A stretch of 11,171 nucleotides of DNA from Aureobasidium sp. EXF-3400. Taxonomy: Eukaryota; Ascomycota; Dothideomycetes; Dothideales; Saccotheciaceae. The notes beneath the pieces were generated by a model. It had not been told where the DNA came from, ran no database searches, and saw only the letters and a program-made list of their open reading frames with translations. The stretch is taken from positions 1 through 11,171 of the forward strand of contig SWBL01000691.1 in assembly GCA_024195585.1 (NCBI GenBank). The letters are read 5' to 3'. Each line of letters opens with the position of its first letter. Positions within the stretch are counted from its first letter, which is position 1. The translations under genes were made by a program, and so were the position numbers. Below are positions 1-8,200 of the stretch, one piece after another.

Positions 1-1
1 G

Positions 2-1493
2 TGCCGGGAATTTCCTTCTTTTTCTTCTTCTTCTACCTCATCTGCAGGAGATGCTGAAGCAAAGCAACTATTAGCAGTCACGCCATCTAGCCGCTCGAGC
101 TTTACAGACTCGAACCTCCCACCAAAGACTCCCTCAGAGAGCTTCACCCCACCGGATCCCAGTGGATTGTCTATTTCTGGTGAACACCGTGGACCCGTGC
201 TGTTCGGTATGAGCGGTCTGCAAAGCTCAAACAGTTTCCCACCTGCTACCCCTACTGGGCCGAGAGATTCGGGGATGAACTTTGGTGGAAGTATCAGACC
301 TGGCCAATTTGGTGCCTCAGTCTCCGGCTTCTTTGCAAACGATGTTGACACAGCACTTACATCGCGATTCGAAAGTGTCTTGGCTGTCGGTGTCGGAGAG
401 TTCTCCCAAGTTTACCGCGTTTCCAAACCCGTCATCGGTAGTCCAGCTGCTGGATTCACACGCAAGGTCGGAAACGTCTGGGCTGTGAAAAAGTCAAAGA
501 AGCCGTATCTTGGTGTCAAGGACCGAGAGAACAAGATGAGAGAAGTCCATGTTCTCCAGGCTCTTCGTGGCAACGAACACATTCTCGATCTTTGTGACTC
601 CTGGGAGTCGAAGAACCACCTCTACATTCAGACCGAGTTCTGTGAGAACGGTAACCTCAAGGACTTCCTTACTCAAACTGGTTTCAAGGGCCGATTGGAC
701 GACTTCCGCATCTGGAAGATTTTGCTCGAGATGTCTCAGGTATGTACTGGTTCTACTCGATTCTATCTTGATCCATGCTAACATGTTGTTAAAGGGCGTC
801 AAATGCATCCACGATGCCGGTTTTATCCATCTTGATCTCAAGCCGGCCAACGTATTGATTGACTGGGAGGGCGTACTGAAGATTGCCGACTTTGGTATGG
901 CCACAACATGGCCCGCACCTAGACACATTGAGGGCGAGGGAGACCGCGAGTACATTGGTCCCGAGGTGCTCTCTGGCAAATTCGACAAACCCGCGGACAT
1001 GTTCTCTCTAGGCATGATCATGCTTGAGATTGCCGGAAACATTGTCCTCCCCGACAACGGCTTGCACTGGCAGAGACTCCGCAGTGGTGACCTCAGCGAT
1101 GTCCCCAGCCTCACATGGAGTTCCGAGAACAGCCTTCCTAGATATGAGTCTGGTGAGCCCATGGTCGACGACAATGAAGAGACTATTCGATTTGACGACG
1201 ACATGGACATGGGCAACCAGGCTCCCGCAGCTGGTCACCGAAGAAGAGAGCTGGCCCAGCCACCCAACTTCATGATCGATCCCAATGACAGCGAGGCACT
1301 AGACAAGGTCGTCGAGTGGATGATCCACCCATCACCAGAACAAAGACCGGTGATTGATGAGCTCCTCAGCTGCGGTGGAGTTCAGTGGGTCGAACAAAGA
1401 AGACGTGCAGGTGCCACAGTTTATGAGGGCAACTGGGGACCAGCAGACGACGTTCTCAACGCTGGTCACGACATCGACATGGTTGACATTTAA
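2..1493 (+). CDS. swe1: Wee1/Swe1-type Cdk1-inhibitory protein kinase, 3' part (5'-truncated by window edge)
   Basis: The open frame runs in from the left edge, so the true start lies outside. Exons are 2-739 and 795-1493, giving 478 visible residues. Visible kinase landmarks: glycine-rich loop GVGEFSQVYRV (389-421), lysine of AVKK (488-490), catalytic loop HLDLKPAN (828-851, Asp at 834), DFGMA (888-902), EYIGPEVL (948-971) and a late RP motif in SPEQRP. HLDLKPAN in place of the usual HRDLKxxN, together with the GEFS loop and EYIxPEVL, is characteristic of the Wee1 family. Wee1 phosphorylates the inhibitory tyrosine of Cdk1 and delays mitosis; it acts in nucleus and cytoplasm, and at the bud neck or septum in some fungi. 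The visible N-terminal stretch is Ser/Pro/Thr-rich and probably disordered, with an SFTPPDPSGLS-like segment before the kinase. An acidic insert (about 1163-1215) lies in the C-lobe. Family identity is very likely; the name swe1 rather than wee1 is a convention. Confidence 0.93.
740..794 (+). other. Intron in the Wee1/Swe1 gene
   Basis: A 55-nt phase-0 intron. The donor is GTATGT right after codons Met-Ser-Gln, the branch-point-like CTAAC is at 778-782, and the acceptor is AAAG at 791-794. Removing it joins the frame ending EMSQ to GVKCIHDAGFIHLDLKPAN, which restores the αE helix and catalytic loop of the kinase. Without splicing the first frame stops at 779-781. Confidence 0.93.
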
Positions 1494-1583
1494 GAGATAT
1501 TCATGTCTCTAAACTAAGGGTAACAGACCCTCTACAACGATATGGCCAACAGGACAGACGTGGCGATAAGGAAGTCACTTCGA

Positions 1584-1589
1584 AATAAA
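1584..1589 (+). terminator. AATAAA polyadenylation-signal-like hexamer after swe1
   Basis: AATAAA occurs 91 nt downstream of the swe1 stop codon on the coding strand. Fungal poly(A) signals are degenerate, so a single hexamer is weak evidence. Its place in a plausible 3' UTR makes it a reasonable candidate. If used, the hairpin at 1622-1652 would fall near or past the cleavage site. Confidence 0.3.
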
Positions 1590-1621
1590 GCCCCACGGCC
1601 AACGAACTACAAGCAATGGCG

Positions 1622-1652
1622 CTGCCCAAGCGGCAAAGCGATGCTTGGGCAG
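1622..1652 (+). repeat. Perfect 10-bp inverted repeat (hairpin) downstream of swe1
   Basis: CTGCCCAAGC at 1622-1631 and its exact reverse complement GCTTGGGCAG at 1643-1652 flank an 11-nt spacer. As RNA this would be a stable stem-loop 129 nt after the swe1 stop. It could be a 3' UTR element or a structure near the transcript end, or simply an inverted repeat in DNA; the function is unknown. Confidence 0.7.
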
Positions 1653-1739
1653 GACCACACTATCACGCAACATCAAATTTGTATCAGTAACGACAGCACG
1701 ATTGATTCCCAGGAACCAGAGGATTCCATCTTCCGCATG

Positions 1740-1772
1740 CTTCTTCTTCTTCTTTTTCTCTTCTCTTCTTCT
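1740..1772 (+). repeat. Pure pyrimidine (TTC-rich) tract
   Basis: 33 uninterrupted C/T bases dominated by TTC units, continuing less purely to about 1795. It lies in the swe1-vac7 spacer. It produces Phe/Leu/Ser-rich translations in forward frames and Lys/Glu-rich ones in reverse, which explains the spurious ORFs here. Confidence 0.75.
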
Positions 1773-2626
1773 GTCTTTCTTGCTGCTCTCCATCTCTATT
1801 TTGTTGACCATGGTTGTCGTTTCAAAGAAGATGGGCGGTTTAGGCATTTTTGTTATCTCTTGTTGCTTTCATTTTGCTATTCAACATTGCTCGGCGATTG
1901 GTTTATGTGATTTTTGGCTCATGGGACGGCAAAATACCAAATGGCGTTGATGATGGGATACATGGCGTTTCTTTCTCTTTTGGTTTCATAGCGAGCGTGT
2001 GGCTGGCGGCCACGTTGCGCAGGCGTTTCCAGTGGCACAGGAGCACATGGTCGGGTATTTTTCCAGGCAGCATTCTTGGTAGTCACAGGCAAGGGGAAGA
2101 TTATTAGGCGCGCAGCTGTTATGGCGACAATTCATTGAATTTTTACTTGCTCATGAAACATGGCTTGTGCACTGTGCCTGTCGACTGGGTGATTATTGTT
2201 GTACTAAGCTCACGGATCTGGCTTTGTTTCTCTATGGAGTGCAAGACTTCGGGAGGAGATGGATGAGGCTCGACCGGACAAAGGACGCCATTTAATGCAG
2301 AGATATTGTCGTTATAGGAGAAGAATGGATATAGTTTTGTGCAAAGCAGCGCTAAAGCAAGATTGAATTGTTCCAGAAAATTGGTCGAAGTGCGGATACA
2401 AGGAAGAGAAGACTCGGGTGGCTTTCTGGCTGCAGCTTGGCGTCGACGATTCGACGGCATCATGACATGGCATGGCCGGCCTTGATTGCTCTCAGGCCTC
2501 GCGCACCCCCCTGGCAGCCCTCGCACTTGGACCTGGCTAGCCTCTTTGCTTTTGCTGTCGCTCTCGCTCCCGCACTTGACCACGTCTGTCGCTAGCACGC
2601 TACACACCGACTGTCGCAAACACAAG

Positions 2627-2650
2627 ATGCACATGGCCTGCCGGTCGTGA
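2627..2650 (+). promoter_or_regulatory. Short upstream ORF in the presumed vac7 leader
   Basis: ATG at 2627 opens a 7-codon frame, MHMACRS, ending in TGA at 2648-2650. That is 43 nt before the vac7 ATG at 2694. It would act as a uORF only if transcription starts upstream of 2627, which cannot be seen here. Confidence 0.35.
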
Positions 2651-2693
2651 CTCCCGCCGTCCAAGAAGCCTTGATCAAAGTCCAAATTCCCAC

Positions 2694-5656
2694 ATGGCCA
2701 TGGCCGACGCCCACGAAACGCCCCGGAGCGTGTCCAGCAGAGACAGCAGCCCCGTTACTGTGCGACACGCCTCGTCCACGTCCATATCCTCGATACCTAC
2801 TCTCCGGAAACAAGCCTCGGCCACCTTCGCTCCCTCGGAGAGCCCCCGCTCGTCGAGAAATCCATCGCCGGTGCGCGCCGCCATGCGCCAACACGGCACT
2901 CCTCCAGCTTCTGCTGTCCAGAACAGAGCCGGCGTCTTGAGGTCCCGTCAGAGTAGCCACGACACCAGCCCTCACCGTACTCCGGCTTTGTCTACGCCTA
3001 CCTCGGTGCCTTCTGCTGCCGCCATCCAGCGTGCTCTCTCGGCTGCAACCATTCCACAACTGCAACAGTCCCAACAGGCTCAATCTCCCAACTCGGTCAC
3101 GGATGCCGTGTCTCGACTCACTGCGCAGAAACGCCCTCTTGCCCCTGCCTCTGGAGAAAGCACTCCTACCTTTGTACCTCCGTCACCGCGACTCAAGTCT
3201 CCTCCTCCTGCAACCGCTCGCTCTCGCAGGAATTCAACCCTACCACAAACTCAAAAACCCGCCCCTCCCTCTATCGTCGTCGAACCCTCTTCAACTCCAT
3301 CCGAACATTCCATCTTAAACGAGCCTCTCAGAGAAGAACCCATCCAACTACAACCTCCACCACCACCGAAAGTTGTCTCCAGAGGGCCTAGTGGGCCCAG
3401 ACCTGTCCTTGAGACAGTTGTCGAGAATATAGCGCCCAGCGGTAGCACAGACTCGAAAGGGTATCGTCAGATTGTTTTAACAAGCATAGTAGCACATAAG
3501 CTTACGTGGTATGCAGGACTGAGGCGCATTCTGATGAGGACGGGCCTCCGACTGTCCGTGGTAAACCAAAGGATAACAATGGAGAATCCTCTTCTAAACT
3601 CGCAGAAAGCGAGAGTGACGCTAACATGAGTGATGGTCGCGGTCGCAGAACCAGTCAGAGCTCGACTATTCGTCCCAAAAATCTCGCTGCCATCAAAGCA
3701 GTATATCCTGGTCTCGGCTCTAGCAAATCACGCGCCTCAGAGGGAACTCGAAACATGACGGTCGAGACAGAAACTGTCAGCTCAATCCCCCAATCGCAGA
3801 TTGCCACAATGGACCGTTCCACCTTGGGCAGACCTGACCTTGGAGGCTCTCTACGCATGAAGCCCAGCACCGAAACGATACGACCAAGGAAGGAGAGAAA
3901 GCGAGCGACGCGCAAGGCGCCCTCGATTAACAACGGAACGGGTGTGTTTAATCCCCCATTGCATTTGCACCATCGTTCGTCTGTTGCTTCGTTTTCTTCC
4001 CGTCGCAGAAACATACCCACTTCTTCTGGGGAAGTCCAACCCATGATTGATTCTACCGACGATTATGAAGACACGCGTTCAGATTCGTCTATTGCTCGTT
4101 CGCCTCGTCGCGTTTCTGCTTTCCGTCGCGCTGCTCTAACATATGTTCCATCGCATAATACTAACGCATCCATTCGTTCAGCCTCCTCCAAGGCCGATAT
4201 ATTCGAAGCCAGGGTCGCAAACGCCGTCGATGAAGCCAACTCGTCAGATTCGGACGAGACGTTTGTGTACGAATCAAATCCGCCTGAGCAACAACACAGA
4301 GCTAGTCGACACCACTCGCGTACGCCTAGTGGAGCATCTCTTCACAGCCAGAGTGACTTCCGCCATGCAATGCGACCTTACGGCGACCATCGCATCGCAG
4401 GCAAGCGGAGTATGAAGTTTTCTAACAACCCTTATAGCGTCCTGGACAGCCCCGAAGCTCTGGGCGATGGCACTGTTCGGGCTCACCATGCCAGGCATAT
4501 TGGTAGATTCGGACGTCCTGGCGGCAGCAGTCGCGCTTCTCTATATGACCAGGACTCTCCTTTTACTCAAGCTTCCAAGCTACGCAGCACCACTTTGTCC
4601 GTTTCGGAGCGAGCCCCTTCGCGTCCAGGTACACCACGTAGCACTGCAAGCGGCCAACATCGACCTTCTGGTTTGTTTGGCAAGAAGAATGATAATTCGC
4701 AATACGACTTTGAGGGAGGAGCCGCAGACGATGAGCGTACACCCATGCTGGGTAGCGTCCGAACTCCAAGGAATAGCCAGCGAAACTACGGAAGAAGATT
4801 CAACAGCGACAACAGCATGCGCTCGATCGATTACTACGGCGTTAGAGAACCACGATCACGCTTCAGCAGAGTCGGTGGATTCATTCTAGGCCTTCTGGTC
4901 GTTATGATGGTGACTATGGGCGCTGTTGGGCTGCTGGTTATGTTCAACAAGCCCTTGACCAACTTTCACGTGGATAAGATCCAGAACGTTCTGGCAAGTG
5001 AGCAAGAGATCATGCTGGACCTGCTGGTTGGAGCTATCAATCCAAACATTCTCAGTGTGACCGTGACGGACATGGATGTCAACATATTTGCGAAGAGCAA
5101 GTACGTCAACCCCATCGGTAGAGATGACGGCGCCTTGCCATCAACAGCTCAGCGAAGACGTCTGAACGCCAATGGGAGTGGTGGCACTCCATGGCAAGAC
5201 GAACATGGTCACTGGCATGCAGGCTCTGGCGTGGACAAGGGCACGGATCCTATCGAAGGCGACTCGCAGACAATGCTCCTCGGCAGGATCCTACACTTCG
5301 ACCAAGCGCTTTGCTTCGAAGGGTCACCAATCAAACGGCACACACATTATTCACTGGGCGAGCTCCGTCTTGGGTATCCTGGCAACAAAACTGAAAGCGG
5401 TGGCTCAGAGCGCTGGGAAAGGGTACTTCAATACCCCTTCGAGCTCATTCTCCGCGGAGTACTCAGATACCAATTGCCTATGAGCAATCGACGCGAAACA
5501 GCAGCCATCGGTGCCAGTGTAATAGTACACCCGGAGGATCCGATCGACAGCCACGGACGCATGCGTTTAGAAGAGGTGGATCACAGCGAGGATTGGCAGT
5601 GGGTAGAAGTTGACGACCCGGAGAGTATCGAAGCGTTCATGACAGGGCTGCAATAG
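2694..5656 (+). CDS. vac7: Vac7, vacuolar segregation protein / regulator of PI(3,5)P2 synthesis
   Basis: Exons 2694-3460 and 3517-5656 encode 968 residues; S. cerevisiae Vac7 has 1165. Residues 1 to about 700 are Ser/Pro/Arg-rich, low complexity and probably cytosolic and disordered, with a PPPPP run. One membrane segment follows at about 708-733 (VGGFILGLLVVMMVTMGAVG onward). The conserved Vac7 domain then begins with FNKPLTNF, NVLASEQEIMLDL, AINPNILSVTV and IFAKSKYV, followed by TMLLGRILHFDQ, PGNKTESGG, ERWERVLQYPFEL and VHPEDP. In yeast, Vac7 sits in the vacuole membrane and activates the Fab1 kinase complex with Vac14 and Fig4, controlling vacuole size and stress response. Two N-glycosylation sequons (NGS, NKT) lie on the predicted lumenal side. 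The start ATG has a good context (CACATGGCC), and a second Met is two codons later. Identification rests on the conserved C-terminal third; the N-terminus is not diagnostic. Confidence 0.94.
3461..3516 (+). other. Intron in vac7
   Basis: A 56-nt intron with donor GTATCG, branch-like CTTAC at 3501-3505 and acceptor TGCAG at 3512-3516. It splits a glycine codon (GG|G) and joins the frames as TDSKG-TEAHSDEDGP. The donor is weaker than the others in this window. The nearby GT at 3442 would not restore frame with this acceptor. If retained, translation ends at 3629 and yields a 311-residue protein lacking the membrane and Vac7 domains. Confidence 0.82.
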
Positions 5657-6454
5657 TGCTCCTGGTCAAACGCATCGAAGCAGGAGGTTTCTTTCTCTTC
5701 TCTCCTTCAAGAATTTATGACCTTCAAGACCTTTTTAGCATTTTGAGCGAGTGAGGGGATGGATTTTTGCTTCCCAACCTTTTACTTTACGGATGGGATG
5801 GGATTAGTGTTTTTCAAAGGGTTGGGCAAAGCATACACTTGGGAATGGGATAAGGAGCTGTACGATGATTTTGATTCTTGTTTGGAACAAGAAATGGGAC
5901 AGGCTCAAGCCGGGTGTTGGACTTGTTGTACTCGAGTAGTTTCTTAGCTAGCTAGTTGTGTTGAGCAATCGACCTCTGATGTCTTTTGGCATTACCCTCC
6001 TCTATCATGCCATGCAGAGCAATATGTTTGTTGCTTAGATACACAGTCGTCTTGAGGCTGTACAAACATTCAAGGAGAGGACTATGAGCGACTGCTCTCA
6101 CACGATGGTGCCATATTTCTAGAAAGTATTGTGTCTGTTGACGGTTCATGTGTGACGGATTTGAGGTGTCTCTTCGGCAGCCTCAGGCAGCATCCCCGGG
6201 CCTCGGCCGCGATCGCTCTTTCCCGGACTTCACTTCGTGGAGAATGAGGTAAAAGGAGGCAGTTCCTGACCAACGACATCAGGTCATCAACATTGTATTG
6301 CCAGTATTTCTATTGTCGCGAAAGTATCCCGATCTCAACGACACTGAATATGAGTTCGTTTATGCATTGAGTCACGGCCACCAACTCGCACCACGGCGAC
6401 CGGCGCGTCACCTAACTGTACACGAGGACCACATCACCCAAGCACCCAGCAACC
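5657..6454. other. Intergenic region between vac7 and hfi1
   Basis: About 800 nt with no credible gene. The left part, G/T-rich and AT-richer than the coding DNA, fits a vac7 3' UTR; no clean AATAAA is seen. A short CTAG-repeat stretch, TAGCTAGCTAG, lies at 5946-5956. The right part is the presumed hfi1 promoter and leader and contains a 6-codon uORF at 6350-6370. Only short ORFs with no recognisable motif occur on either strand. Confidence 0.55.
6350..6370 (+). promoter_or_regulatory. Short upstream ORF in the presumed hfi1 leader
   Basis: ATG at 6350 opens MSSFMH, with TGA at 6368-6370, 84 nt before the hfi1 ATG. No further ATG is seen between them. It is relevant only if the transcript start lies upstream of 6350. 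Confidence 0.33.
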
Positions 6455-7808
6455 ATGGACGGACCAGATCTTGGACGCGTCGAGTCGATCGACTCGACCA
6501 AGATGCAGACGCCTTCAAACATGCGTACGGGCGTGCCACGTATCGACGTGGAACCTCTCTTTACCGCCCTCAAAGCCGCCATAGGAGAGTCGTGGCCAGA
6601 GTACAAGACGACCTTGAGTTCTTTCTTCTTGGGTACTGCTTCGCTATTGCGCCTCATATCATACAAGCGCTGACTCTCTCGATCTAGGAAACCTCAACCA
6701 AGCCGAATTGTCTCAAGTAACAGATCGACTCCTCTCATACGCACCGAGCGTCTCATACAATGGTGCTCTGGTCTCGACCGTCCACCTACACAACAAAATC
6801 TTTGGCGCTATACACTCCAATATCTATCGCGATCCCCCACCGGAACCCGTCGCATCATGGGTACTGGCCACCGACGCCCCGGCCTCGGCTAGCGCAAACA
6901 AATCTGTATCACAAGGTGGTGGTGACAAGGCCGAAGAGAGGCTAAAACGCGAAGTCATGGCTCTGTCTGCTCGCGACAGAAGGAGGATCAAGAGTGCTAA
7001 GGACAACCTTCCTGCTGTTCCTCCCTCGGGTCCTTTGCGCGAGAATGCGACATATGCAACTGCCCTCACAGTCCCCGTCACCTCCTCTCAAATACCCGAC
7101 GCCATACCAACCACTGCTACCTCACTAAGCAAGACCAACTGGGACCTGGAGATCCGTAGGCGATATGCTGTACCACTGGCTTCCGAGACACTCGACTTTC
7201 CCTCGCGTGCAGACATCCAAGCCCGTATTGAGCCCATCTGTTTCGAAGAAGGTGTGGGACTATCTGCAGTACCCATGACGTCCTCCGCTCTGCAGGCCAT
7301 AGCAGAGCTTGTTGAGACTGCTACTGAAACATACATCAAGGAGAAGCTAACAAATTTCTTCTCGACAACGCGCAGCAATGCACCCGGAGACTTGGGTCCT
7401 ACCACAGCAAAGTATCGCGCTCAGATGCGCAGAGAGGAAGATGCTGTCGATCGAGGTCAGCTCAGCAGAAGTGCTGCAGGCTACTTGCCAATTGAGCAAG
7501 AAGCTCTTGCCCGTAGGGAGCCACTAAGTATGGACGAGATACGCTTGTCCATGCGCCTAGATGAAACGCGACATCGTCTCGACCCCTTCCTCTCCCAGGT
7601 AATAACGGATAGCGTGGAGATGGACATGGTCGATACGCCCATGGCACTTACCAATGGTGATCACCATGATCTGATGGATAAAGAAGCAGATGGCGATGCC
7701 GTCATGACTGACGATAATGATTTGGGCTGGGAAGGTGCAACCGCCGCCGACAGAGACGTAATATTTGGCGTACTGGACGATATCCTCGCCCCGGGGGGAG
7801 CCTCTTAG
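6455..7808 (+). CDS. hfi1: Hfi1/Ada1, SAGA coactivator core subunit (SAGA-Tad1 family)
   Basis: Exons 6455-6632 and 6688-7808 encode 432 residues; yeast Hfi1 has 488. Family hallmarks in order: [20 protein letters not shown] (about 29-48), [13 protein letters not shown] across the intron (about 57-69), [33 protein letters not shown] (about 145-161), [17 protein letters not shown] (about 208), then a histone-fold-like region (about 228-285) with ICFEEGVGL and [14 protein letters not shown]. Hfi1 holds the SAGA core together and pairs through its histone fold with Taf12, so it acts in nuclear transcription activation and histone modification. The ATG at 6455 (AACCATGG) begins the conserved frame. 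From memory of fungal orthologues, the C-terminal [10 protein letters not shown]...VLDDILAPG looks like a natural Hfi1 end. The TAG is followed after 3 nt by a same-frame zinc-finger ORF. Confidence 0.93.
6479..6498. repeat. Perfect 20-bp palindrome inside hfi1 exon 1
   Basis: GTCGAGTCGATCGACTCGAC equals its own reverse complement over 20 bases. It starts 24 nt after the A of the hfi1 ATG and encodes Val-Glu-Ser-Ile-Asp-Ser of the non-conserved N-terminus. It could fold as a hairpin at the 5' end of the mRNA or be a dimeric protein-binding site; no factor is recognised. Confidence 0.8.
6633..6687 (+). other. Intron in hfi1
   Basis: A 55-nt phase-1 intron. The donor is GTACTG, the branch-like CTGAC is at 6670-6674, and the acceptor is CTAG at 6684-6687. 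Splicing joins FFL-G to NLNQAELSQ, exactly the conserved Hfi1 segment, so the boundary is well supported by homology. Confidence 0.93.
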
Positions 7809-7811
7809 AAC

Positions 7812-8200
7812 ATGGGCCCCCACTTGAATGGCGTGAATCCGCGCAACTTGACCGTCCCAAACACTTTCAGCACACTGCGTCGTGTGGAACTGGATCCTGG
7901 TGCACAAAACATCGAAAACATGGACTTTCGCTTGTATGGCGTGGAACTTCGCAGTTTTAACGTCTCAGAGCCGCTTAGCACACCACATCTTGACGAATCA
8001 GCGCCCCATACACAGGACGTCGAGAATGTGGGCTCTCTCTCGGATCGTGTAGACCCACCCAATCCGACTGTCTCAACACCAGTCAGCACAACCCATCTCG
8101 TCGAACCAGATCCAGGTGCACAAGATGTCGAAAGTACCGCTACAGACATTCAAGCTGTGCCACCTCCCGGTATCACTGTAGAGGAAGTGGACACAACCGC
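7812..8200 (+). repeat. 108-bp in-frame tandem repeat, three full copies plus a degenerate fourth
   Basis: Copies lie at 7812-7919, 7920-8027 and 8028-8135, with no indels, and a partial copy runs to about 8200. Residues identical in all three copies are V8, V15, S20, T21, E26, P29, Q32 and E35. Copies 1 and 3 share a DPGAQ motif and copies 2 and 3 share QDVE. Pairwise amino-acid identity counted by eye is 13-16 of 36. Bases invariant in all three copies number 20, 18 and 15 at codon positions 1, 2 and 3. The slight third-position excess of change fits a coding repeat that is old and divergent. Confidence 0.85.

Larger units (their letters stand above)
1494..2693. other. Gene-free spacer: swe1 3' region and vac7 upstream region
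   Basis: 1.2 kb with no ORF that looks coding. The left part should contain the swe1 3' UTR: an AATAAA at 1584-1589 lies about 90 nt after the stop, a 10-bp perfect hairpin lies at 1622-1652, and a 33-nt pure pyrimidine run at 1740-1772. The right part is the presumed vac7 promoter and leader. It has a CT-rich stretch around 2535-2580, a near-repeat of CGCACTTG(G)ACC at about 2522 and 2571, and a short upstream ORF at 2627-2650. I see no TATA box at a convincing place and no tRNA B-box. Confidence 0.6.

Noticed and set aside
494..1216. 240-codon minus-strand ORF across swe1
   Set aside because: It is antisense to the conserved kinase domain, has no recognisable motif, and its openness follows from the codon composition of the real gene.
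1542..1950. Forward ORFs with hydrophobic Phe/Leu-rich stretch resembling a membrane segment
   Set aside because: The hydrophobic run is produced by the TTC pyrimidine tract at 1740-1795, and two overlapping frames show it equally.
2143..2685. 180-codon minus-strand ORF upstream of vac7
   Set aside because: It begins at TTG rather than ATG, shows no domain, and covers the presumed vac7 promoter and leader. It is long for a chance ORF, but nothing supports coding.
2592..3083. 163-codon minus-strand Arg/Gly-rich ORF
   Set aside because: It is antisense to the low-complexity Ser/Pro-rich start of vac7 and is a composition shadow.
5759..5947. 62-codon forward ORF after vac7
   Set aside because: It lies in the likely 3' UTR and has no motif, no clear promoter and no recognised homologue.
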